A stretch of DNA of 64,000 nt, from assembly GCA_000231825.2 (NCBI GenBank), contig AFXF02001822.1, positions 62,001 through 126,000 of the forward strand, written 5' to 3'. The DNA is from Tetrahymena elliotti 4EA. Lineage: Eukaryota > Ciliophora > Oligohymenophorea > Hymenostomatida > Tetrahymenidae. Positions within the stretch are counted from its first letter, which is position 1. Each line of letters starts with the position of its first letter. Positions 25,401 through 37,371 of this stretch are shown one piece after another. Below the pieces are notes generated by a model. The model made no database searches. It was not told where the DNA came from and was given only the letters and a program-made list of their open reading frames with translations. Position numbers and translations under genes: made by a program.

Positions 25401-27030
25401 CTCCGAAAGCTGATCCCTACCTATTTAAGTTAATTTGGTAAGTTATTTATATTTAATTCATGTGTTTTACTCTAATTCTTTGGCAAATTCATAGCGAAAT
25501 ACACCACTTTCATAAAACTTTTCAACATCTACCAACTCTTCAGGCAGTAAATGAATGTTTTTAGATACAAATTCATTTTATTTGCTTTCTGGCTTTTATA
25601 CTGAATTATTTTTAGAGAGAAAAATAGTATTTCTGTGTCTCTATCTAGATTATGAGCCTTTTAAAGTGGGAGTGTTTAACTCTATTGAGTTATTTTAGCT
25701 ATTATTTTACTATTTGTTCAAAAATACAAAAAATAATATTAAATTTTTGGTTTTAAAATTAGTAAACAAGAAAAAATTTTAATGAACTTAAATAGATAGG
25801 ATGAACTACTTATGATAAGAAAAAATCAGTAATTTTTATGGAATAATTGAGTAAATTCAAGTACTATCTAAAGGAGTGGATTTTATTTATCAAAAAATTT
25901 AATTAAAATAGTGTTTATCTTACAATTTGTGAAATTAAATCTAAAGGTGATTAATTAACCTCAGTAGATACAGATGAGTCATTACTATTTTTTTCATTGA
26001 AAAACTAACTATTAAAAATGCTTGTGTTTCTAGGTTTTTGCAAATATTGGCTGTTAAAATTATGTAAGCCTTGTAAACTAGATTTTCTACCAAATAAGCC
26101 ATTCATGTTAGGATTAACAAAAAGATATGAATTATTCTTGAGAAGAGGAGAATTATTATCATTAATATTTTAAGCTTATCTTTACTATGAGAATAAACTT
26201 GGCATACTATTTTTTTATGGAGATTTCGGTGTGTTTTAAAACCCTCCTAGATCAACAGAGTCTCTTTTTTCTAAAAGCTAATCAAATCCACTAATTAAGT
26301 AATTTTGCTTATCTACAATATTTTAAACATTTATTGTTTTTCCATTCCTTCTATCCATAGCAATTTATGCATCTGACTTTTTAAGCAAAACAGCTACTTT
26401 ACCTCTTAAAATCATGTAAAATTTTTCTGGTTATTGTCCAGCAAAAAATACAGCTTAACCCTTCTAACATCTTTCATGCTCGACTACTCTAGCTACTTAT
26501 TTTGCAAGTGTAGGTTTTCTCTTTTTCATTTTCTGAATGTATCCAAAAGAATCAATAGTATCTTCAATAATTTTTTGCTCTACTGGATTTCTTTAGTTAG
26601 CAGGTTAGTTCAGAGCTAAAATAGCAAGATCAAATTTTTCTTTAGATGATAGTTTCTCTAAATTTTGAGTGGAAATTTTTAATTTTTGCTTTTATAGTGC
26701 ATTGTTATGGATCTAATTTGTATTTAATGTCAACTATTAGTTTTAATTTTTGTTGTGGTAGCTTTAATGCTCAGTCCCTTATACAGTTTTACTTACTTAA
26801 TCATTATGGCTTTTCAATATTATTTTTCCATCATTATCAATCAAGTTCAAGAAGTAATCATTTTTTAAAGAATTTTATGAGTTTCCTTAGTTGATTTGTT
26901 CACTAATCTATATATTATGTACTTATTAACTACCGTTTATGCTTATAGTAGGCATTTTGGCTATCTCCTAAATATTTCGTAGAGCAGAAGCAAAATTTTC
27001 TTGCTTTTATTCTACTTCAGCTTGCTACAT
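22489..27030 (-). CDS. Cyclic-nucleotide-binding-domain protein, two CNBDs, first one split by a large insertion
   Basis: Seven exons (27030-25924, 25709-25471, 25420-25181, 25136-24987, 24873-24572, 24474-23721, 23659-22489; introns 214, 50, 44, 113, 97 and 61 nt) join to 1320 residues. CNBD 1 begins near residue 150 (VFFAGQQPEKFYMILRGKVAVLL from 194) and its phosphate-binding cassette, FGEMGLLLKVPRTATI with E456 and R465, comes only at 454-469. The gap is filled by about 200 disordered residues, whereas the usual spacing is about 30. CNBD 2 (about 500-625) has IFKEGEKANEVLVIKSGEIEL, then GAGEIIGVEEIFFQNKERYYNARC, where the PRTA signature is not conserved. The C-terminal ~640 residues are polar and disordered with Lys/Gln-rich helices. 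There are no membrane segments or kinase domain, so it is neither a channel nor PKG. It could be a PKA-regulatory-like or cilia-associated cAMP/cGMP sensor. Confidence 0.8.
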
Positions 27031-28003
27031 TTTGGTTTATTTTACTTTTAATTAATTGTAGAAATATTTTGAAAGGTTGTACAATAATGCTTATTAATTC
27101 TTTTACCTTTTAAGTTAAAGCTTTTTGTATTTTTTATACACTTTATTTTTTTTTTAAAAATAATACTAAGAAAAAATACATATTAAAAATAAATAATCTT
27201 ACCTATGAGAAATAAATAACAAAGGTACTATATTTACTATCATAAAAGATCATAAAAATCATACCTAAATAGTAAATCAATATATTCTAATCTACTCAAA
27301 CAAAATATTTGCGCCAAAGATAGAATAATATATCTTTTTGTAAGATTTTAATTTCATTATTTTTCAAAATAAAAACATGACTACTAAAATAAAAAATGAG
27401 AAAATTTAAAATAAATAAAAATACATTTTTTTTATAATTTCAAAAATTAAACCTACTGAATCCAATAAATAATATCAAAACAAAAAATAGTATCTTTATT
27501 TAAATATTCAAATTAAAAAAAATGGTCATACATTTATTTTTAATTTTTTATCTGAGAATCTTAAAAATAAGAAATTGTTTTAATATAAGAATAATTTTAT
27601 AAATATCAATGAATGAAAATTTTTTAAAATTAGAAATATTCTAGCTATGAAAAATCGAACAAAAAAAGAGATCAATCTACAATTCATTTTTTTATTGCAC
27701 CAAACAAAAAATAAATAAATAATAAAGATTTGTAAGCAAAAATAATGACCATTAAAAAATAGAAAGATTTATAGATCTAATGAATATAACTTTTTTGATA
27801 AATTTTTGATTGGTAAGTAATATGAATGAATTCTAGATGAATATAAATATTTTTGATAAAAAAAGCAAAAAAGAATGTATATTAATTTAAAAACATAATT
27901 GATAGATAAGTAAGTAAGTGTTGCAACAAGACGCTTGGAAAAAATAAAATAAATTTAATTTTAATATTATCTAGTATCAGAGATTCTTTCTGATTTTCAT
28001 GCT
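27031..28003. other. AT-rich intergenic region
   Basis: About 970 bp, extremely A/T-rich; no gene or structured RNA recognised. Confidence 0.65.
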
Positions 28004-29242
28004 TCAAACATCCAAATTAACATCAATATCAGGAACGAGTTCTCTGATAATCATATCTGTGATTTTAATATCCATATCAGTAGCGTTATCAATAGCACAC
28101 TCTTCATAAAGTGTGAACTTTTCTTAGAACTCTTTAGCCATCCTTTCAAGCTTATTTCCAATCTTAATTAATTTATAACGAATTTATTCAATATTTATGA
28201 CATGAGCTACCTTGTTAACATCAATTTTACAAGGACAGCCTGATGCACCCCATAGCTCAGAGTATCCACCATAATTATCACCATGAGGAGGCTAATCACC
28301 AATGTGGAAAATATATCTTAAGCTAGGTAACTTTTTAGAATCTCTCCAACTAATATTCTTTGAAGCTTCCCAAAGGCCATCAAAAACTGCTTCAGCACCA
28401 TCACCACCACCAGAGCAATCTAAAGTTTTGATGTAATCTAAAACTTCATCAGCAGTACAAAGATCTTAGACTTTAGTTAAGTAGGTAGTTTCTTAAGGAG
28501 GATGATCTCTATAAGCAACTATTCCAAAACGAACACTTACTGATTCTCCTTTGGACTTTTCCTTAACTTACTCTACAATCTTATTTACAGTGTCTTTGGT
28601 TTTTTCAAGATATTCATTCATAGAACCAGTTGTATCAATACAAAAAACAACATCAATCATACCTGCTGCTAAACCAGAAGAAATCAAGTTAGAAACTTAT
28701 CTATTTACTTTTTTCTTGTTAGCTGTAGCAGTAGTATCCTTTTTTGGGGAAGGGTCCTTGACAACAGTGGCAGGAGTGGGGACATCTTTTTTCTTAGATG
28801 AAGCAGCAGCAGCTTTTACCTTAGTATCAGTAACTTTTGCTTTCCCTTTAGTGTCTGGTTTACCTTTTTCCTTTTTTTCAGGTGTGTTTTTTAATTTCTT
28901 TTTATCATCGGTTGATTTAGCTTCTCTTTTAGAAGTAGCTATTGCCTTAATTTTTTTAACAGGAGAAGCTTTGGCAGCCTTTTTTGGTTACTTTTCAATT
29001 TTTTTGTATTTTTTAGGTTTTTTCTGTAAAAGAGCTTCATTAGCCTTCTTTTATAGCTCCCTTTTTTCTTCTTAACGCTTTTAATGTGCTTCTTCAGTAT
29101 ATTTTAGATAATCTTGTCCTTCTTAAGCAGCTGAATTCATGGTACCCTATCTTTTTGGTTTTTTCTTATTTCCCAAAATTTTCTTAGCATCTCTGACAGT
29201 TTCAGCTATTGTCTTTGTTTTTTTAACAGCTTTTTTAGCCAT
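28004..29242 (-). CDS. von Willebrand factor A (vWA) domain protein with basic N-terminus
   Basis: A single exon of 412 residues ends with DVNLDV and TGA. Residues 1-190 are very rich in Lys, Ala and Thr (MAKKAVKKTKTIAE..., KGKAKVTDTKVKAAAASSKK), resembling linker-histone-like or nucleolar basic tails. Residues 195-385 form a vWA domain: the metal-ion-dependent adhesion site is DVVFCIDTTGSMNEYL (D203), followed by FGIVAYRDHPP and SGGGDGAEAVFDGLW, matching the second and third MIDAS loops. The DTTGS form is the one found in vWA domains of Dictyostelium alpha-kinases, but no kinase domain follows. It is probably intracellular, since there is no signal peptide. Its GC content is higher than neighbouring genes, suggesting strong expression. 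Binding partner unknown. Confidence 0.85.
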
Positions 29243-30258
29243 TTTTATGGTTTTTTTCTTTATTTGTCTTTTGTAAAATGAAAATTTATTTATTTATTTA
29301 AGATATTTATTATTGAAAAGCTTTGACTATACCTCCCCAAATAAAGAAATCTTATTATTGCAAAAGAAAATAAAAACCAATCACCCCTTTATTGAAATAT
29401 GTCTAAATAAAATATTACTATACAAACTAAAAAATAAAATAAAATAAAAAAAAATTAATTTTATTGTCTTCCCTTCATTAATTAAAAAGAAAAATAAAAA
29501 TTTTAGATTTTTTTAGAATTCTTTTATACTACCCTTATTTTCTTATTTTATTTGGTAGCAAAAACTAAGTAGTAGCTTTAACTTTCAAAATTTGTCTATT
29601 TAGATGAACATATCAAATTTTTAGAATTTAGTGGTATGATTCAAATCAATATAATTTATTTAATTCTGTAAATTTTTGCGCTCAATACAAAAATTCAAAT
29701 AAAAAATATTAATTAAAATTCATTTAAAGAAAAAAAATGAAACAAGTTTTTCTAAAATAAACATTTTATTGTTTTTAATTTGTTTCTCTTTGATTATATT
29801 TAAATTCAACTTATTATTTGATAAATTTGCTTTTTTTTATCTATTTTCTAAATCAGCCATCGATAAACCATTATTTAAATTTGATAATTCATGAAATATC
29901 AAGAATTTATTAAATATTCAATAAGAAAATTTTAAATATAAAAATTGATATTTTAATAAAACTTATTTGTCATAGAAAGTTTTTTATTCAAATGCTTTTT
30001 AATTTATTTCATTTTATATCTAAAAAATATCTGCTCTCTTTATTAAAAATTACAAAATAATAAATATTTTTATTTGAAATTAGTTTGAATCAAATAAATG
30101 AATAAATTTTTATATCTTTATTAAAATATTCTATGCTATTTTAGTGATTATTTGAGGATATGATATAAATTTTTATTTTATAGATTTGGTTAAGCATATA
30201 AACTAAAATTTGTAAGATAATAAATATTAGTGCCTGATTTAAAAAGGATATTTTCGAG
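29243..30258. other. Divergent AT-rich intergenic region
   Basis: About 1 kb between two divergent genes. No further feature recognised. Confidence 0.65.
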
Positions 30259-30762
30259 ATGTAGTAGTCAATTTCTGAAGCATAAAGTAACCCTTTATAT
30301 TGGGCTGATAAGTTAGGATTGATTAAGCATCCAGAAGGTGGATAATTTAGAGAGCTGTATAGAAGTTAAGATTTAATTGAAGGCTAGCAAAGATAAAATC
30401 TATCTTCAATATACTTTCTTCTAGATGATAAAAATCCTGTTTCTCATTTTCATGAAGTTGATACTACTGAATTATTTATATTTTAATATGGTGCACCTAT
30501 GGAAATAGTTAAAATTATGGAAGATGGTTCTCTTAAAATTGAAGTTCTAGGTCCAGAAATTGATAAAGGATAGTAGCTAATTTGCAAGATTCATCCATGC
30601 AAATACTTTGGTAGCAAGACATTAGGAGCTTACACTCTATTTTCTTGTGTTTGCTGCCCTGCATTTTAGTATGAAGGATTTAGAATGGTTCCTCATAAAG
30701 AACTAATAGATAAATATCCTTAGCACGAAAATATAATTAATGAATATGCATTAAAAATATGA
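30259..30762 (+). CDS. Cupin_5 / DUF985 family protein
   Basis: A single exon gives 167 residues. It carries the hallmark start of DUF985 cupins, LGLIKHPEGGQFRELYRS, then SSIYFLLDD, VSHFHEVDTTELFIFQYGAPMEI, LGPEIDKGQQLICKIHPCKYFGS, and the closing CVCCPAFQYEGFRM. The family adopts a beta-barrel with a possible metal or ligand site formed by the conserved His and Glu residues (SHFHEVDTTE); its reaction is not well established, although some members have been linked to sugar or purine-related metabolism. Length is typical (150-180). The start chosen is the ATG at 30259, whose next two codons are TAG TAG, here Gln-Gln. Unusually Cys-rich near the end (CVCCP). Confidence 0.88.
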
Positions 30763-32088
30763 GATTTATAATTTAAATAATAAAAATACATTAAATGTAG
30801 TTATATAATTTTTAGTTTTTTGCAGAGTAAATTAACTATTTTTTTAAGATTTAATTTTCTTGATAAAAGTTGATTTCTGACAATTACATTTGAAATATAT
30901 TGTATTTTCATTAATAAATTTCTATATAATTATTCAATGTATTTTTAATAAATAAAATCTTCATTATTCTAACAGTTATACTGCAGTTGAATACTTAGTA
31001 AAATTAAGATTTACACATTTTAAATTTACATAAAATATCATTATTATAATTAAAATTAACTATAACAGAGAGATTTGTAATTTCAGAAGATATCCAAACA
31101 AAACTACATCAATTTTAATTTACAACTAACCTATCACTTTAGTAATATTACTAGATTATTTATCCTTTTTATGTATAAAATTTGAAATTTTTGGTGATAT
31201 CAAAACTAGAACATAATCTCTCCATTCAATCAATATCTTTTAGCATTTTGTTTAACAAGAACTCCTTATGTTGAATTTCAAATATAATTTTGCCAAAATT
31301 TTAGAGGATTATGCTATATTAGTTGTCATAAGAAATATAAGAGTATCTTTCTTTCATTAGACATGAATCTCTCATATTCATCATCTTAAAGCAGAATATT
31401 ATGATTATTGGATTAATTTTTGCTTTTATTTCATCTCTTTTCTTCTTGGTAATTTATCAATATGAACCCTTAAAAAATATTTTAATTGAATAAAATAAAA
31501 ATCAATTCATTTTTTAATGTTTTTTTAATTTTGGAAGACTTATTTATTTATGTTAAGAATGAGGAAATATCTAGTATTTCATATAATTTTATAGTTAAAA
31601 ACATGTCGAAGTTATGTAGGTGAAGAAGTTATGATTAAATAACATAGTAAAATATTGAAATTGCTAGATTTAGTGAAGTATTTAACTACTAATTTTAAGT
31701 AAGTTATTAAAAGTACTTTATTGAAAGCAAATAGTATAGACTGGTTAAATTATCTGTTATTTTATAAATTTAGGTATAAAATCAAATAATTTATGAATTT
31801 TGGAAGTAATCCCATTCAAGTTATTCATAAAAGTGTATAACATGAGCAGCAGTAAATAAAAATACTCTTAAAGTCTAAATGCAAAAGAGAAGAGTATTGA
31901 TTATTAATCATTAAATTGAATTTTAATTTAAGTAAAAAAAGTATAAATAACCAAAAAAAATAGCTCAGATCATAAAATAGATTCTTTACAAAAGTCTAAG
32001 AGATCTCTTATTTCATATAAAAAAAGTAGATTTAGCCTCAAGTACTTCATATTCTAGTTTAAAATAAATATTGAGGATTAAAAATTTA
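30763..32088. other. AT-rich intergenic region
   Basis: About 1.3 kb between two co-oriented genes. Some stretches around 31160-31480 are slightly less AT-rich, but I could not find a frame with recognisable protein. Nothing else seen. Confidence 0.55.
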
Positions 32089-33306
32089 ATGTTTAACGGC
32101 TCTAAATCATTTAAAAATATAGCAGATGTAGAGTTTGTTTCTAGAACTCAAAATAGATTATTAGTTGTTTTTGAGGATGATGTTTTTGATCTTACTTAAT
32201 TTTAGAACAAGCATCCAGGAGGAGCAGCAGTAATTAAGGAATGGAAAGGCAAATCAGTTGATAATGTTATTTTCAACGAAGCATACTTTCGTCACTCAAG
32301 AGGTATCCTATAAAAGCTAAATTTTTATAAAATTGGTTCAGTTGAGAATAATCCTGTACCAGACCCAAAAGCATAGAAATAGACAACTTCAGCTGCTCCT
32401 TAAAAAAGCTAAAATTAGCAATAGTAATAGTAAATCTAGAGTAAAAAATAAGGTTAAAATGTGACAGATTAGTAAGCTTAGCAAATAGCTGCTTAAAAGA
32501 AAGCAGAGCTGCTAAATGAGCAAAAAGAAAAATAGAGATAAGCTATGCTTGAATAATAAAAGCTTGAAGAATAAAAAAAAATGCTACAACAAAAATAACT
32601 AGAATAATAACGTTTATAATAAGAATAGCAACGAATATAATAATAGTAATAACAAAAAGATAAATTAAAAGCTCAATAAGATGAAAAGAAATAGCCAATA
32701 TAAGCAGGCAGCAATATCAATTAATAGAATGTCAAGTAATAAAACACTTAGTAATAGAGAGCTCCTTCAGAAAATAAGATAAACATATCTCCACAGATAA
32801 AACAAGCTTAGCAAGAAGATCATTCAAATAACTAATAATTTTCCAAATAAGTTTCTATTGTTTTAGCTGATGATAAAGGAAGTGATCATGCAAACTAATA
32901 AAACAATATATCTAGTTAAAGAAACATGAATTTATATCCAGATAATCCTATATAAAGTAAAGATATAATCTAAGAAAAACAGACTCCTACTAATTCAAAA
33001 TAGTTTGGAAAGAATGGGAGAACATCACTTTCAAGTGAAAAATCTATAGGTAGAATCAAAGATTTTTTGATGCATGCTGAGTCAAATGCAATGCCATCTA
33101 CTATTCCTTTAGTTAATCCAGTCTAATTTTCTTAGCGTACTATCTAATTAGAGGAAGCAAAAAGGTTAGAGGCTGAAAAGAGAGATCCATTTGATGATAA
33201 CTTTGACGTTGAAGATTAATATAACAACGAATAATAAAAGTAAACTGAAATACCTTAGTCTATCTAATTTACTATCTTTAAACTTTTAAAAGCGATTATT
33301 TCTTGA
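32089..33306 (+). CDS. Cytochrome b5-like heme-binding domain fused to Gln-rich coiled coil
   Basis: A single exon gives 405 residues. Residues 8-90 are a cytochrome b5 domain: LLVVFEDDVFDLTQF, the first heme ligand H42 in KHPGG, and the second expected ligand H69 in YFRHSRG. The spacing of 27 is close to the usual 24. Residues 110-215 are Gln, Lys and Glu-rich and predict a continuous helix or coiled coil; almost all glutamines are TAA/TAG or CAA. The rest is polar and disordered, with a second short charged helix near TIQLEEAKRLEAEKRDPFDD. It has no transmembrane tail like microsomal b5 and no fused reductase or desaturase domain. Heme binding is likely from the two His; the electron partner is unknown. 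Confidence 0.83.
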
Positions 33307-33590
33307 ACCACAAAAAAAATAAATTGTGATTATGATAAAAGAAAAAAAAATAAATGCTTTTATTCTCATACTAAAAAAATTAATAATAAATAAATCTTAT
33401 ATAAAAATTATTGAAAAAAAAGATAATTTGATTTTAAACAAAATAATTGTAAATAAATATTTAACCATAACCAATATTTATAAATTTATAGCTTTATAAT
33501 AAATACCTACCTCAATTAAATAACTAATTTAAAATTAACAAATTCATCTCATTAAGCTAATTAATAAGAATAAAACTGGATATCAAAAGC

Positions 33591-34947
33591 TCATATTAAG
33601 TTAGGATGCTTTTTGTAAAAATCCAAAATGTATGCATTTGGATCTTTCTTAAAATAAGAACAAATATCTCTCAGATAAAATTTAAGAGATTCAGGATCTA
33701 AATCAACTCCTAGTTCATCTAAAATATCTGCAGCCATAATCATCTATATTTTAATTTATTAATTAGCAATTTGATTATTATAAATTAAAAATAAAATATT
33801 TCAACTAATTATTATAATTAATATAAATCATATCTCATTTTACATTGTTATTTTCTTATTCTCTACTTAAAGGCAATGTGTAATACTATCTTATCTCTTA
33901 CAAGGGTACAAATTAGTTAAATAATTCAGTAAAATCAAATAATTTCATTAATAAAATATTTCCAAACTAGGAGAAGGGAATGTTTTTAGTACTTGATCTC
34001 ATATATAAGTGAGAAATCTCATACCCCATTAAAACTTAGAGTTCTATTTCTTTTAAATCAAAAGCTACTCTCTTTTTTAAAATGAATTATTATTAATAAA
34101 ATTAAATAAATTATCTACTATGTAAAATTTTACTCTTGATACAAAAATATCGCCATTAGGAAGCATAAAGAATATAAAGTCGTCTCTATCAATCAAAAAA
34201 ATATTTCCTTTGACTGGGAAATTCAATTTCTAAATTTTAAAAAAGAAATCGAATATTTCAGTTCTTTTGCAATAAGATATTTACCTCATAACGATTAAAT
34301 TTTTATTAGACTTTTTTAAGTTTATTGTATAGTCTTTTGTTATCATTTATAACTTTATTTTCTCCTTAAAAGATTCCACTTATGCTATCTGCAAGTTTTT
34401 TTTCTTATTAAATATTCAATATGTTAAGTTTTGTTTCCAACTCAAAATTATTTAATACCATATGTTTTGTTGATGGGTAAAATCTTTTTGGTTCCATCAA
34501 CTGGATCTACATTTGATTCTGTAATATCATAAAGCTAGTAGCCCAAAATAATTGCTAATAATCCAGTACCTCCTAATAACAGCTTGGACTTAATCAACTT
34601 ATAAAATTCTAAATGTATTGATTATTAGCTTGCTATTTTAATAAAAACTTACATGATGCAGTAGAGAAAGTACTATTTTAAGATTCATATTAATTTTTTA
34701 ATTCTTCAATCTCTTTTTCTTCCTTTTTTTACTTCCTAATTTAGGCTTCCTTTGCTGCTCTTTCTTTTGCTTCTTCTCTCTCTTATTATTGTTTCTTTTG
34801 CTATTCAGTTTACTCCTCACTTTTTTAATCCTTCTTTTCATTTGAAGAATTGCTTGAGCAGAAGTTTTATCTACTTTTCAATTAAAAGCCAGTCTTTCTC
34901 AAAGAAGAGCTTAGCTGTATTTGTGTTTTAAGAATCTTGCTAATCAT
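33591..34947 (-). CDS. Unrecognised single-pass membrane protein, probably mitochondrial
   Basis: Six exons (34947-34653, 34608-34459, 34388-34285, 34229-34119, 34071-33844, 33743-33591; introns 44, 70, 55, 47 and 100 nt) give 346 residues. The N-terminus MISKILKTQIQLSSSLRKTGF is a good mitochondrial presequence. Residues 35-90 are an Arg/Glu/Lys/Gln-rich coiled coil (EEAKERAAKEA). Around residues 108-125 there is one hydrophobic helix, KLLLGGTGLLAIILGY. The remaining ~220 residues look globular: ILPINKTY, NIFLIDRDDFIFFMLPNG, and a helical C-terminus beginning AADILDELGVDLDPE. I do not recognise the family; an inner-membrane protein with its C-terminus in the intermembrane space would fit. 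Introns were inferred from frame continuity, and the joined length is a multiple of three. Confidence 0.68.
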
Positions 34948-35953
34948 AAATTTGGATTTTTTTAATAACTAAAAATAATTGTGTTCAAAGTAGTAGTTTA
35001 TGATTATAAATTTTAATAACAAAGATTTCGGATAGGTATAAAGTAAGATAGATGTTCTGGAAATTAATTAAATTAAATTCTAGATTTAAAAGGTACAAGA
35101 TCTACTTAGATATCAAAAGAAATGATATATCAAGCGAATGGTATTATGAACTATAAATTATTTAATTTTTGAAACACTACATTTTAAAATGTGATTAAAG
35201 CAATAAAAAAATATTAGTCAGCGTTGGCTATGGATTTTGTCCTCACATATTTAAGAACAGGTCTGTAAGTTATCATCAGATAATATTTTGAATAACACAT
35301 ACAATTTTAATTTTATTTTTTAACATCAAAGCTGACAAATTTAGATAAATTTGCTTTTCATTGAAAATTAATATTTATGGTTTCACCTCTTTTTATTATT
35401 TATTTATTCCATTATATTTAGCCTTCAATCAAAATAAATGCTAAAACTCAAATTTTGCTAAAACACAAGTGCTGGTTTATAACCTTAATAAACCACTTTG
35501 AAAATTATTTATTTAATTTAAAAAACATTTTACAATAAAATTAAATTAGAATAAAAAAAATTAAATTGTTTCATCAAACTTATGATTGTGTTACAAGTTA
35601 ATTGCATTCAATTAACAAATTATTTAAGAATAAATTTTAAGATTCCTATGATTATAAATTTTATCATTATGCTTCATTTTAGAGTCCTCAAGTTCTTTCA
35701 AACATTTTTTTTGTTTATTGGTTCATTTATGAAAGCTTTCGGGGTGATTTCTATTTTAAGTGCTAAAAAATTTCAGCATAAAAAATTATATATATTAATT
35801 TTAAATAATTAAATTTTGGAAGCAGTAAACTAAGAAATATTCTGAAAAGCAATTAATCAGAAAAAAAAGAAAATAAAATTTGCATAATTAACATTTAGTC
35901 ACTCTTTTATAATATTTTACTTTCTGCTTATTAACTTTAATCTTAATCTACAC
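34948..35953. other. Divergent AT-rich intergenic region
   Basis: About 1 kb between divergent genes. Short open stretches (for example 35582-35812) have no TAA/TAG codons and no recognisable motif, so I regard them as chance. Confidence 0.6.
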
Positions 35954-37371
35954 ATGGAGCTAACTAAAACTGAATTGGAATATGAAGATGGAGAAACTGA
36001 CTCAAATAATAAAGAAGCCCCAGCTTAGTCGAGCTTTTACAAAAAATTTTTCAAGTTTTTTGGTAATACTCTTGGTCTAAAAAATATGCTCTCCAAAACA
36101 TTCATTTATCATCAACCAAACCCTAGTATCTATTTTTAAACTAATATAATTCTTAAGTTTAAAAAAATGAAATTAACAAATTTCTATTAAAATAATAAAA
36201 GCATATTTATTTAAAGAGTAAGAAAATCAAGATGGAGCTGTGTCGTATTCATTTTAGCTTAAGAAAGAGTTTATCCCATCACATAATGACATTCCAAATT
36301 ATATTTCATATGATCTCTACATGATGAATTTTAGAAATAAGTTAAAAAAAGATTGTGCAATTCCAATAATGCATGTTATAAATCAAAAGTAATTTCATTT
36401 TAGTAAATAAAGAAGGATTATAAAAAATATAAAATATTAATTAGAACTTAGGGAAACTAGGTATTGATATATAATCATGGTAATAGTAGTGATTTAGGTA
36501 CTATCTTCTATTCTCTCATTAATATGTCAAAAATTTATAAGGTAGAATATTATTTACGAAATCATATTAGAATAAAAAATTAGCAACTTAAAAAAAATTC
36601 TTATTTAATACAAAAGGTCAATATAGTTGCATATGATTATAGAGGGTATGGTATATCTAAAGGAGATATAAATGAGGAAAATACATATGAAGATTGCGAA
36701 ATGGTTATGAGTTTTACTTTATATAAGCTTAAATATAGAATTTATTAGCTTATTTTATGGGGATTCTCTCTTGGAAGTGGCCCAGCAGTACATTTAGCAT
36801 CAAGATATCAAGTGATTTTCATTTTTTAATTATATTTTTGACAATATATTTTATTTCTTGAAACTGTATTTATATTATTTTTTTATAAAAGTATTTAAGA
36901 GCTTTAATTTTAGAAGCCCCTCTTGCAAGTGTTTATTTATTCTTAGAAAATGAACCTTCCTCTAATTATAATGATTAAGAAGGAGATGTTTATGGAAATA
37001 TTTACAAAATAGGCAAAGTTAGATGCCCAATTATGATAATGCATGGAAAAAGTGATGAAGTTATACCATACAAGCATAGCTAAATTTTGCTTGAAAAATT
37101 TTAAACTGAAAATCCTAATAATAAAAAATAAATTTAATGTCTTCTTGTAGAAGAGCTAAAGCATAACGATTTAAAAAGCTTGATTTAAATAAAAAAATCT
37201 TTAACTGCAACTAAACTCAAGTAATTCATTTAAAATATGATTAAATAAACACAATTTGATTTGGAATATTATGAATTAAATCCTCAGTTATATAAAATAT
37301 TGTTAAGAGAAGAAGAAGATCTCAGTTTCTTAAACATACTTCATAAAATTAGATATAAAGTAGATTTCTGA
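35954..37371 (+). CDS. Alpha/beta hydrolase of ABHD13/ABHD17 type
   Basis: Five exons (35954-36125, 36217-36388, 36445-36541, 36617-36811, 36892-37371; introns 91, 56, 75 and 80 nt) give 371 residues. The core is QVLIYNHGNSSDLG (oxyanion HGN, as in the ABHD13/17 group), then VAYDYRGYGISKGD, the nucleophile elbow GFSLGSGPA with S198, LILEAPLASVY, the acid region IMIMHGKSDEVIP, and the catalytic His in LKHNDL. Members of this group include the depalmitoylases ABHD17A-C. There is no N-terminal Cys cluster as in ABHD17 and no transmembrane helix as in ABHD13, so the exact subfamily is open. A Lys/Gln-rich extension of ~75 residues follows the catalytic His. Confidence 0.87.

Noticed and set aside
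22489..27030. Calling the CNBD protein an ion channel or cGMP-dependent kinase.
   Set aside because: No transmembrane helices and no kinase motifs in any exon.
28551..29075. A 174-codon plus-strand open frame with hydrophobic residues.
   Set aside because: It is the antisense of the Lys/Ala-rich part of the vWA gene; Lys codons read backwards as Phe/Leu give a false membrane protein.
35582..35812. A 76-codon plus-strand frame in an intergenic region.
   Set aside because: Compositionally like surrounding A/T-rich spacer, with no motif and no in-frame extension under the ciliate code.
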